Shown here: positions 34,562 to 45,160 of the stretch, one piece after another
How positions within the stretch are numbered: position 1 is the first letter of the stretch
Layout: every line of letters starts with the position of its first letter
DNA from: Gautieria morchelliformis
Taxonomy: Eukaryota; Basidiomycota; Agaricomycetes; Gomphales; Gomphaceae
Length of the DNA stretch: 64,000 nucleotides
Direction: 5' to 3'
Assembly (NCBI GenBank): GCA_015179125.1
Contig: WHVA01000008.1
Location: forward strand, 186,001 to 250,000
The notes under the pieces: model-generated
Seen by the model: only the letters and a program-made list of their open reading frames with translations
Database searches by the model: none
What the model was told of the DNA's origin: nothing
Position numbers and translations under genes: made by a program

Positions 34562-35842
34562 TTAATTATCCTGCATAGTCGCATCCTCATCCGCATCCTT
34601 TCCCCCATCATCCCACTCATCTTCCTTGTCCCCGTCATCCAAACCCGAACCCGCTTCCGCTCCTGCTTTTTCCTGTCTCCTTCTCTTTTTCCTTGTCTTT
34701 TCCCTCTGTTCCCTTTTCTCTCTCTCTACACTTCCCAGACCTGAACCTGAACCCCCAGCCAAATCGAACCTGCCCCAATACGAACTCATACCTGACCACA
34801 AGGCCACCTTCTCAGCTGCTGCAGTCCACAAGTGGAGCCGCTTGTTTAACCAGATATTGTGCCACTCTATCCGCTGCACAAAATCCAGGACACCCTGGAG
34901 CAGGTGATTACTCCACTCCAGTTGTTCGTTCTGACGGGACAATAAGTCCCTCACCATCATGGAGACTTTGGCTCCCGAAAACCCGTCGGGTATCAAGCCC
35001 TTTATCCTTGGTCCCGATGGACCCACACGGATGTCTACCATCGGTATGGTCCCCACCGGCTTAACCGGAGCCACCTTGGCCTTTTTCGGCCCCGGCCCTT
35101 CGGTTTCCCCTTCATCCTTCCGCTTCTGTTTCCTGTCCAGCAAACTGCACCTGACCTTTCGTTCCATGCACTGCTGGCAGGGAGTTTTCTTCCCACGCAG
35201 ACAACGGGTTTGGTGACATGTGCACGCATCGCAAGGTTCGCACTGAAATAAAAACATAGGTTAAGCCAGACCGACCCAACCCGAGGACTCACCTCTTCAT
35301 CCAACTCCTCCTCGTCTGACTCCTCAGTAACCTTCCTCTTCTTTCATCCCAAGGCTTTTGGCTTTGCCTTAGCTGCATTTCTTTCGGCCACATGTTTTGC
35401 CGCCAGGAACCGAGCCTGCGCTGTTGCCGAATGCACAATGAATGGCTCGGGCGATGGGATGTGGTAATTCTGATCCACATTGGCTTGTCCGATCGTTTCA
35501 GCTTCTAATAAAGTGAGAAGTCACTTTCGCTCATGTTCAAATACCAGCCCCCTTGCCCTCCAAGCCTTGTCAGCTTTCGCCTTCAAGGCCTTCCTCTCCA
35601 CCTCCTGCACCTCCTCAGCTTTCTGTGCCTCTTCAGCTTTCCATGCCTCTTCAGCTTGCCAAGCTTCTTCCACTTTCCATGCAGCTTCAGCCTGCACCTC
35701 CCACTCTTTCTGTTCCGCCTCGGCTTTTTCCTCATCCTCCCGCCACTTCTTCTCCGTAGCTTCCTTGCCCTCTTGCTCACAACTCTTCATGTTTCTTGAA
35801 GTGCCTTAGCCGCTCCTCAGCTTCGCACTGTGCCTGCATGAG
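34562..35842 (-). pseudogene. Antisense accessory gene of chromovirus B: coiled coil, NLS and Zn2Cys6 protein
   Basis: The gene reads leftwards. Exon 1 (about 35842-35293) encodes a Glu/Ala/Lys-rich helix (EEAWQAEEAWKAEEAQKAEE), then PSPEPFIVHSATAQARFLAA and a KKRKV nuclear-localisation-like motif. A canonical 50-nt intron (GTGAGT...TTTCAG, 35292-35243) follows. Exon 2 (35242-34562, 226 codons) opens with a Zn2Cys6 cluster whose spacing is C-X2-C-X6-C-X7-C-X2-C-X6-C (CDACTCHQTRC, then CQQCMERKVRC), then a Lys-rich segment, a helical region (LSRQNEQLEWSNHLLQGVLD) and an acidic tail. Two in-frame TGA codons in exon 1 and a frameshift near 35790 suggest decay, and the 5' end is cut by the LTR at 35843. 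It may be an element-borne regulator or a captured host gene. Confidence 0.7.
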
Positions 35843-38199
35843 TGTCATGACTCGTTTATTTCTTATACCCAGTAACTCCATCCTCTCTCCACTTCTATGT
35901 TCGCTCTGTTCACTCTTCACTGGATTCGCCGAACGGTTATTCACTGCTCATGTCATTCACTAGTGGCCACACCATCAAAACACCATCAACGTCCTTTACC
36001 TGGCTTGATGGTTCGTCACTGTTCCTGTCACCTTCTCGGCTCAACCTCCTGTGGGTGTTCCTATGGCCGGATGTCATGACCCGTTTATTTCTTGTACCCA
36101 GCTATCCCTATTTTCCCTTTCACCACTCCTCCTCTATGTTCACTTGGCTTCCCCCTTCCCTTCGGCCACACCTCTTCTATGTTCGCACCATTTGCCATTC
36201 GCCGAACAGCCATTCAGTACTGCATCATTCGCCAGTAGGCACGCCATCAAACACGATTGACATCCTTTACCCAGCCTGATGGTCCATCACTGGTCCCATC
36301 ACCTTCTCGACTCAACCCCCTTTAGGTGTTCCTATGGCCAGAATGCATTCACAGGGCCTGTAGATCGTGTGGGATCACCCCAGCAGACCAAGAGTCCATG
36401 CAGGGTAACATGCATGCCGGTCTCAAGGCGTGTTTTCATACATAGGTACCTTTGCCCTCCTTCCTCTCCATTGTTTCATGTTTTCACTCCTCTTTCATTC
36501 TATTATATATGTGTTTCATCTATTCTGTATCCTGACTATGCACCCCTATCCAACCCTGACTCACAACGGCCTCTTTCCTATTCGCTAGCCTCATATGAGC
36601 ATTCGGTTAGTGTTTTCCAGGCTTGGGCCTGGCTTGGTCCGTCCCGGCTTACTCTATTTCAGGGCCGGGACCGATGCAAAAGTCCCGGCCTGGCCTTAGA
36701 CCCGGCCTATGGGTGAGGTTTTTACTAGGCCTCCAATGCAGAGCAATGTACTTGGTAGAGTAGTTAGAGTAGCAATTTATTGAATTACAAGTCCTCTTGC
36801 TCATCTGCACTGCCATCCAAGTGCCATCCATCGTCCCCGTCCAACTCGATGACATCCTCGGAGGCCGGATCTGTTGTTTCTTTGCCGCTGAGGATGGCAA
36901 ACTCGGTAGTGGTACTCAGAGCCGGTTCACAAACTAGTAGGTCAGTCCTTAGTGCACACCATCTTTTTACCTTACACATCTGGAATGCTGTTGAAGAAAG
37001 TACGAACATCTAGTGTACAGTCAACCTTTGGCAATGCACTATCGGGCAGGTCTTCAATTCCATCTAGATTTTTGAGCCAGCCATCTGGGTCGGCTGGCTC
37101 TTTTAGGAGATTCACCGGCGGATCTAGACATTAGATCAGGGACAAATATGGAATAAACGAGGTGCATTGAATGCTCACTGGGAGCATCCATATTCTGACC
37201 TGTTTCTTTTCTTGGGCCCTTTCCACTAGATTTAGCTGTTCCAGTAGATTTACCTTTTGACTCAGTTCCAGTCTTAAGCTTCTTTTTGGGGGTGGGTCTG
37301 GGGTATCTATGAGTGCTGAGACACTGTGCTTGGGCTGGCCAGGAACCTTTGCCACGTTGCTCGGATCTTTGAGGGCCGCACTTGGCATAATAACACACCC
37401 ATGGATGCTTGTGATAGGGCCAGCGACCTCACTGACTTCCTCTTCACTGCTGTCACTGTCGGAAATGCAAGGCAAAGGCATAGGGGGGTGATAAGAAAGA
37501 TGGACACAATTTTTTTTCACTTATTAATAGTAAATAATATTTGTAACTACCTGTCCGTTGTTACAAATGACATGGTCATAGCTGGCTCCAGATCTCCTGA
37601 GAAGCACCCAAAAGCCCCAGCTTTTGGGCCCGGCTCAGGCTCTCTAGATCCAGGGACGGGACCTCAACGCCGGCCTCATAATGGCTTGGGCCCAGCCTGG
37701 CTCGGGCTTTTAGCGGCCCGGCTCAGCCTAAGCCGGGGCTTTAGCCGGGACCTGGAAAACATTACATTTGGTATAACTAGTCTACATTCGCATGTATATT
37801 CCCCAGTTCAATTATCATACATCTATCTTGTGCAAAACCTGACTTCACTGTGACCATCGTCTTGAGCCCTCTCCTATAGATTTCTATCTTCAACCAGAGG
37901 AGGACTTAAGCACCACTGGTGATTTTTCATACTCTACCTTCGTTACCTTAGTCTTTGGATTGTTATCTGCGCTGTCAGCGAAGGACTCCAAAGGGGTGCC
38001 TTCGCTGGCGAAAGGATTGTTGCTGCTGAACAACCTTTCCATGACACCTTGCACATTACATCATCAAGTGTCATGGGCTACTTCGCTACAACTGTAGATA
38101 GGGCGATCCCCATTCGGGCAGCCTCTTATCTTTTGAACATTTATTGGTTCACCCTATTCGCCGAATGGCACACTTCTTCACACAAGGGAGAGTTTGACA
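35843..38199 (-). mobile_element. Reversed LTR of the 1273-bp family, split by a hAT element
   Basis: The sequence begins TGTCATGACTCG, the reverse complement of that family's 3' end, and ends near 38199 with GTTTGACA. Its arms are 35843-36607 and 37765-38199. The ~230-bp unit starting TGTCATGACYCG occurs twice in a row (35843-36071 and from 36072). The right end has a short deletion relative to the copy at 1005. No convincing TSD was found. Confidence 0.8.
36608..37764 (-). mobile_element. hAT-type DNA transposon remnant (1157 bp)
   Basis: The ends are inverted (TAGTGTTTTCCAGG at the left, CCTGGAAAACATTA at the right). They are flanked by an 8-bp duplication with one change, CATTCGGT (36600-36607) and CATTTGGT (37765-37772), the hAT hallmark. 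Both subterminal regions are rich in CCCGGC/GGCCGGG. On the minus strand, fragments resemble the N-terminus of a fungal hAT transposase (HPWVCYYAKCG, Lys/Ser/Thr-rich linker, VDCTLDVRTFFNSI) and an acidic C-terminus (VIELDGDDGWHLDGS). The catalytic core is missing, so this is an internally deleted copy. Confidence 0.8.
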
Positions 38200-38997
38200 T
38201 GGGAGCAACTAGGGGATCATCAACAAGTGGTAGTTTTTCATGTACAGTGTTTGTCAATGCGGTAGGTGATGAGGAATAGGTAAACGGCCGTTTACCTTCA
38301 CTTCTTGTGTATACAAATAAAATGTATTTGTGTACATTGAAATTTTTGTACCTTGATACAAGTCCTAATCCAAGAATCAGTACCTCAGCTTTTGATTATG
38401 TTGGAGATTATGGGGGTGCCTGGCAAGTGCAAAAAGGAGCATGTCAGCGGCGTTGGCTTGAAAAGCACTGGTATCCAGTGCCTATGGTTTCTACAGTGAT
38501 GGTGCACTTGTTTTGTCCTGGAACCAGGATTGTGGTCATCTTTAGTGCTGTGCAAATGGCGCCTGGACGAAATATTGAATACTGTTCATTCCGGCCTTCC
38601 ACTCCCTCCTTCCACAAAGTTGCAACACATGAGCTGACCACATATTCGGAGACCACCACTACGGTTGTTGTGGATTTGCATACAGTTGAATGAGTGGGGC
38701 ATCATTGACCGCAGTGGTGACTTTGCCAAGACAGTCTTCATGGAACCGGAAGTTGAGATTCAATAAGTGCATTCTTTTTTCTTTTTCTCATCATTTCATA
38801 TGGCCCCAATATGCTATTTAGTTGCTACACTCAATTATACTAGATTCTATATGCTGCTTTTGAATAGCTGATTTTAAGTGCTCAAATGTACTTAATTTTG
38901 TTGGTTGCTAAATATATTTCCTTGACACTGATTTCATAGTGAAAAAAGCTACTGAAAATCATTATTAGTGCAAAAAGTACCTATTTTTAAGTACCCG
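38200..38997 (+). other. Possible decayed coding fragment of unknown family
   Basis: A frame at 38307-38693 reads AFDYVGDYGGAWQVQKGAC, then PSTPSFHKVATHELTTYSE. After one likely frameshift at about 38690 it continues EWGIIDRSGDFAKTVFMEP to a TAA at 38764-38766. The composition looks protein-like, but I recognise no domain. The rest, up to the duplicated segment, is AT-rich and holds nothing I can name. Confidence 0.3.
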
Positions 38998-40550
38998 GGT
39001 GTCGAGCTGGCGTTTTGTGTCTTGAAGTGGGCGGATGCAGCAAAACTTAAGGAGTGCGATGTTCCAAAGATGCGAAGACACTATTACGAGATATAGCAGG
39101 CTACGACCAAAATAACCCGTCAAACTATACAGTTAAGTACCGACGAGTTTTAAATTTTACTCTATCTCCGACTACGTATTCTGAACCTTGAGCCGCTGAA
39201 CGCGCGCTGAGTAGGAGTGCCATATTCCATCACTACAACCTGCCAGTGTAGAAACGGCAACAAACCAAGGGACATGGTGAGTACTCAGATGAGATGTAGG
39301 GTTTTCGTCTTACCACATCAGACTGAGCGCAGACGACGCCAACAACAGCAAGAATGGAGAGAATGGATGTGGAGAACTGCATTTTGGTAGCGGCCAAGAG
39401 CTGGCTTGGAACTGCTTCTCGACTTGTGGACTCGCTGCCTTTTATATGTACGCGAAGGATAAAGGCGCCATGGCGTAAGGTGGACAATGCTATAGCTAGT
39501 ACTGGCTAGTGCAGTGCGCTATCTACATTTCAATCATTAGTAGCTCATTGAATCGATATTATATGACGAACACTCCAAGTAGCCTTTAATTTATATATAC
39601 TCCCAAATATAGTTATGAGCTGCATCAAACGCGAAGTATCGGTGAGCTTTTTTTAAACGACCTGTGGCATGTTAGCCGCAATCCGACCGAATACTAAGTA
39701 TATTCATTAAGTCAACACAATATAAAGTTCACCCTACGTACAATTCTGCTATCCAGTCTACTTCTCGGCCTGGACGCCGGCGCATGCATCATGGATGCCC
39801 GAATCCCGATGCACTAATGTGAAACACCATATCAGCATATATATATATATAAGTACCTGTAAGTATGTCTTCTCCGAGTCAGTAGTCTGGACAATGAAAT
39901 ACCACAGACACGAGGGTACTAGTAGCATAGTCGAAGAGCGTGAGCGGAACTGAGTTACATAAACGATAGGATATTCGTTACAAATCATGCATGATGAAGT
40001 GCGCACCATGCAGGCCACCAGCCACGTACATACATACACTGTGCATATATCTACTAATATATAGAAGATATGGAGCAATCCGACCACGTCGCTGCATCAG
40101 ATACTGGATGACATATATTATATGACATACCTATAGCCTATAGGCGTTTGAACAATTAGATCACCATGATGGGACAGCCGCTGCATGGGTGGGTTCTATG
40201 CTTCTGCCAGCCATTACTATAAAGGGAACTTTACAGTAAGTAAGCTGAGGGTAGTTGGAGCAAGGTGCAACATGCAAGCCCGACAGTGATAATAATATCG
40301 CGGACGACAAGGGGAAATGAAAGAACCCATGCATGACAAGGGACAGAAACGGATTCGATTAGTATCCGACGGTTCTAGCTCTGTACAATTAAGCAGCCTG
40401 CTTACCACGTTTCATGACGAGGGAAAAACCGATACTGCTGATCGTTCAATCAGATGACACGTGCATTGCGTTCTTAAAGGCTAACTGACAGGCTTTTCTT
40501 GACCAGGGATCAAGAATCAGCTCTAAATGTAGCCCCTATTGAAATACTGA
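38998..40550. repeat. Segmental duplication, copy 1
   Basis: The segment aligns in direct orientation with about 43128-44880: a 3' flank starting CGAGCTGGCG, the secreted-protein exon 1, its promoter and about 1.1 kb of upstream sequence. Shared landmarks include the GCAGTATCGGTGAGCTTT-type stretch and CAGTCTACTT. Identity looks high, with small indels. It is a tandem gene duplication, not a recognisable transposon. Confidence 0.8.
39162..39382 (-). pseudogene. Truncated copy of the small secreted-protein gene
   Basis: Exon 1 (39382-39314) encodes MQFSTSILSILAVVGVVCA plus QSDV, the same signal peptide as the paralogue at 43.8 kb. The intron (39313-39240) is also conserved. Exon 2 starts like the paralogue (VVVMEYG against VVSVQYG) but soon runs into non-homologous sequence and stops at 39162, giving 48 residues. 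Most of exon 2 is lost by deletion. It could still be transcribed and give a short secreted peptide; I treat it as a pseudogene. Confidence 0.7.
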
Positions 40551-43127
40551 CAGATGCAATGTTTCTGGCATACATATACACCTCCAGGCTACCTGCGCCG
40601 CACGGAACTACCAAGTACCAATGTACTAAGCTGTTCAAGTATAGTAGCTAGCGAACGCTGCAGGCTGTCCTGGGAGTTCGTCGGCCCGCGGTGGTTGGAC
40701 CGTGGGAACCATCTGGTATGGGTCCAAGCGAGCCTCCAAATAGTAGGTGATGACGCTGGACGCAAGAGACGCCGGCCGTGTCCAAACCATCATGAGGAAC
40801 AATCAATCCTAGACATCGCCACCCTCCTCGACCCGGGCTAGCCCGTTGGTCGCGGTGAAACATTGAGTATGACACAGCCATCTCCGCATCGAGTTCGAAC
40901 GGGCGGCGTCAGCTTGCTATTCAACAACTCTGCCCTGGCAGTGCCCACTGAGTGTGCGCCTGCCCAGCTCCACTCCATGGGACCATACTGCGTGGGATCG
41001 TGCTAGCTCGAACACGTAGAGATCAGTGCGTGTGGTAAGTCTAAAAATATTTGTTTGCAGCTGTTTCACTAATGCCGGACGAATCACATTGTATGTCAAG
41101 CTCTGAATACTTGCGTAACCAGAAGCTGATAGCTGCGGTGGAGAACACGTGAGGCTTTTTAACGATGCATATCCGTGCATATCTGCCCCCAGTCAATCCT
41201 CCGTCGTCTACCAATGGTTAGGATTGCCGTGCATGACAGTAGTAGTTCAGGCATACTGCGCTAGGATCAACTATGGTAAAGCATAGCGGTGGTTCCAATC
41301 AGGTACGTAACGGACTCCATTGTACTGGAGTGTGCTTGAACCAGTGCGGCATTATGCCGAATGCGATTAGCTTGGACTCGCATCGTGGCGACCGTCTATG
41401 TCAAACAAGGTGAGAGTGTGGCAATCGGTCTCGGTGCTCACAGGGACAGGACCCCTCATCCACGCTCGAATTTGCGGGCCGACAACGGCAAGCCTATGAT
41501 ACCTCCACTCAGACTGCTAACCGTATCTGTTACTACTTACAAGTATATGGCTAATTAAAGAGCCTGTTCAACTACCCAGAAATTATCCAACATTATCCAG
41601 CGCCATCAAGTATTGCTCATCCACTACTGAGAGCATTTGAGTGCTCAGGGGAGCCGATTCTCGAAACGCTTTCCACCGTGCCCACGAGCTGCGCGAAATC
41701 AGAAGCGTTGACGACAGCGACACCCTTGGGAACAGGGACTCCAGCACAGAGTGCACTACCTCTCGAATCTGTTTTTCTAACGAAGCAGCAGAGCTGAGAC
41801 ACTAACATACCGGTGACTATAGCAGTGCAGTGCGTGAGGACCTTAATGTCTTTATGGTTTTGCCGTGCATAGTGAAAGGAATGCACTCGCTGAAATTGAA
41901 AAATTGCACCACGCCTCGTTGTGTGTTGACCTGAGGACCTTTAGGATTTGGTGAGTGACCAATAAATTCTTGTTTAGATTCACAGTGTCTGCGCCTGGGG
42001 TCGAAACGACCAGAGCATTCCGACAGCAGCTAGTGTAGATGTGAGGGGTTGTTAGTAGCCGGTCGGTAATAGCAAAAAAGGGACCTTGGGGATAGCGTAA
42101 GTTGGGATTTGTGCTGTTGACCATACCTATGAGATGGTATATATACACGTCAAAGGGGCCCAAATGCTCAATCCCGTGCTGATCGAACACACCGCAGCCT
42201 TCGAGACTTCCTGGTCCATTCAAGGTGAGGAAGGTGAGCTATAAAGCTTCGGAATGGAGTCCATTCGCATTCAACTTCAGTTAACAATGCGAGTTTGGAA
42301 GGTATCTTCTATACGACGCTCCTCATCTTCTTACAATATGGATTTCTATATCTGTACGCTCCAAACACTGTATCATGAGTTGGATGACGTGAGCGTATGT
42401 CTTCTCTGGGGTACCCCACCAGCTCAATTTCACAATCAACGGAATGCTGTAATTAAAAATTGGAAGGCTTGAGAGTATGTTTGGCCAGCGTTGGCCAGCG
42501 TCGATCTATCGAACAACTCTACTTGTTTCATATCGATCAGTATAATTTACTATCGATAGCTACTGCATCAGAGGCGTCAACATTTGGACATTTGGAGTTT
42601 CTGTGAGTAGGATATTGGTTCTTGGTAGGCCGTGATCTTCTCATTGGGCGGGGGGAGGTGGGGGGGAGAGGTGGGGGGGAGAGGGGAGGCGAGGAGTGTG
42701 ATGTACCAAGGGATGATCTCAGACAAACGGTGCGTGGAGGCTCCAGTGCGACGCGAGCTGTGCATGTGGTACTTATATAAATTGTATCCCTAGTACTCGC
42801 TGTTGCGCTAAGCCCGAAGGTAGCGCGGAGTGACGGGATAACCATGACATGCTTGCTACGCATATGGAACTTGAACACCGAGTTACATGATCTGGCGCGC
42901 CAGGAACGATGCCATGGACGGCAAGATTGGTGGGGGGCTCATGAGCGAAGTCAGTACCGAACCATTATTTGTTTCAGTTAATTCAGCTTTGAACAGGTCG
43001 ATTCCTTGCTCAGTGCTCAACGAGTTCAATGTTACCACAGGTATCATGCAATATGAAATGGTGATTACAGTGATATAGGAGAGGCGTGGCGGTTGCATGT
43101 ACCGGTTGTACGGTATGGTTGATCGAT
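40551..43127. other. Spacer between the duplicated segments; possible remnant of a small gene
   Basis: No gene can be defined with confidence. On the minus strand, 42223-41630 holds protein-like pieces (CGVFDQHGIEHLGPFDVY near 42190, ALCAGVPVPKGVAVVNASDF near 41720) separated by possible introns. The second resembles the Pro-rich C-terminal part of the secreted protein at 43.3 kb, so a decayed third paralogue is possible. A G-rich run lies at 42646-42690. Confidence 0.3.
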
Positions 43128-44880
43128 CGAGCTGGCGTGTTGCCATGTCTTGAAAGTGGGCGGATGCAGCAAGAGTTAAGGAGTGTGTTGTTCCAATAAT
43201 ACGAAGACACTATTACGTGATCTAGTAGACTACGACCAAAATGACCCGTCAAACTATACAGTGAAGTGCCGACGAGTTTTAAATCTTCCTCTATCTCCGC
43301 CTATTCTGAACCTGGAGCCGGTTAAGGTGCTTTAGGGCAGGGAGTTTGAAAAACATTTGGCACTTTGTGCTACCATGCTTGCCACATTGAAGACGTTCGG
43401 CGCGAACGCGCCTTGGGGAATGGGGATAGGGAAGCCGAGTGCAGGCGTCAAGCAGTTTTCACCCCTGGCGGGCGCGGTGAAATATGAGTCAGCATGCAGA
43501 CAGAAGAGGTCTGGAAGGGAGACGTACTGATCAGCATAGCATGTGACGCTTCGGAGGGCAGCGGCCTCTGTTGCAGGCTGGCCAGTAGTCGGGTCATCGA
43601 GGGGGATGCATTCCCCGGCATTGTAAATGACAGTATCAGAGCCGTATTGAACCGATACAACCTGCAGAACGGCAAAAAAAAACAAGGGACATGGTGAGTA
43701 CCGAGAGGAAATGTAGGCTTTTCGTCTTACCGGCACTGCACTACCACCACTGCGCGGGACGATAGGCCCCAAGGCGCAGACAACGCCAACAACAGCAAGA
43801 ATGGAGAGAATGGATGTGGAGAACTGCATTTCGGTAGCGGCGAAGAGCTGGCTTGGAATTGCTGCTACACTCGCTGCTTTTTATGTACGAGAAGGATAAT
43901 GGCGCCATGGCGTAAGGTGAACAAACATGCTAGTACTGGCTAGTGCAGTGCGCTGTCGACATTTCAATTATCAGTAGCTCATCGAATTGATATTTTATGA
44001 CGCACACTCCAAGTAGCCTTTAATTTATATATACTTACTCCCGGATCCCAAATATTCTGAGCTGCATCAAATGCGCAGTATCGGTGAGCTTTATTTAAAC
44101 GACCTGTGGCATGTTAGCCCCACTCCGAATGAATACTAAGTATATTCATTAATTCAAGGCAATATAAAGTTCACGTACAATTCTCCAGTCTACTTATCGG
44201 CCTGGACCCCGGCGCATGCGATGCCCGAATCCCGATGCACTAATGTGAAACACCATATCAGCATAAGTAGAGATATATAAGTACCTGTAAGTATGTCTCC
44301 TCCGAGTCAGTAGTCTCGACAATGAAATACCACAGACACGAGGGTACTAGTAGCATAGTGAGCGTGAGCGGAACTGAGTTACATAAACGATAGGATATTC
44401 GTTACAAATCATGCATGATGAAGTGCGCACATCAGCCCTGTACATCATACATATAATACATATAGAATATATGGTGAGTTACATAATTATTCAAACGCCT
44501 ATTGGCTATACTATAGGTATGTCATATAATGTATCTGATGCCGTGTGGCGGATTAATGCTCATGATGGGACAGCGGAATCCCGATGCATGGTTAGAATTA
44601 TTATCATGCTTTCTGCCAGGCATTAAAGGGAACGATACCTTTGCATAGTTGGAGCAAGGAGCAAAAATTATATTATCATTGTGTATAGAACGAGACAAGG
44701 GCAAATGAAAACACCCATGACAAGGCTAGCTCTGTACATTAAACATTACAAACCGATAAGCACAGCTGGTCGGCATTCAATCAGATGACACGTGCTTAAT
44801 CAGCTCTAAATGTAACCTCGGATGTTTGTGGCGTACGCACACACGCTACTAACCTGAACCTGCGCCGCACGGAACGACCA
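43128..44880. repeat. Segmental duplication, copy 2 (with the intact gene)
   Basis: This is the direct-orientation partner of 38998-40550, with the same flank, the same exon 1 and intron, and the same upstream region. It contains the full exon 2 that copy 1 has lost, so copy 2 keeps the ancestral gene structure. Confidence 0.8.
43332..43829 (-). CDS. Small secreted Cys-containing protein
   Basis: The ATG at 43829 opens a clear signal peptide (MQFSTSILSILAVVGVVCA, cleavage expected after VCA). Exon 1 is 43829-43731 and exon 2 is 43661-43332. The 69-nt GT-AG intron between them is a multiple of three without a stop, so unspliced RNA would also give an open frame (165 against 142 residues). The mature protein has five Cys (in GECIP, VTCYAD, FCLHAD, ENCLTP and AKCFS) and no known domain. 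A truncated paralogue lies at 39.2 kb. Size, secretion and tandem duplication fit a candidate secreted or effector-like protein, but no function can be given. Confidence 0.75.
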   Translation of the reverse strand: MQFSTSILSILAVVGVVCALGPIVPRSGGSAVPVRRKAYISSRYSPCPLFFFAVLQVVSVQYGSDTVIYNAGECIPLDDPTTGQPATEAAALRSVTCYADQYVSLPDLFCLHADSYFTAPARGENCLTPALGFPIPIPQGAFAPNVFNVASMVAQSAKCFSNSLP

Positions 44881-45160
44881 ATGTCTTTGAAAATGTTTTC
44901 TCGCCTCTCAGTGATCCTTAATCATGGTTCGACGCCATACTTCGTGCGTACTTCCTTACCGGGAAATGATGATGACCGGTTGACCATTGAATACTGAGCG
45001 CTCGCGGAAGTCCCGAAACAGTAAGATCGGTTTATGAAAAAGTTTTGAATGGGCACCGTTCAATAGTGTGAGTCTGCCGGCCCTTTGTTCTTGAGATCAT
45101 CCCGCCTGTCATGATCACCACTCCAAACATGTAAATATTGTAAATAACCGATAATTCACA
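44881..45160. other. Intergenic region downstream of the N-acetyltransferase
   Basis: No gene is seen in this stretch. It separates the duplicated segment from the 3' end of the acetyltransferase gene. Confidence 0.4.
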
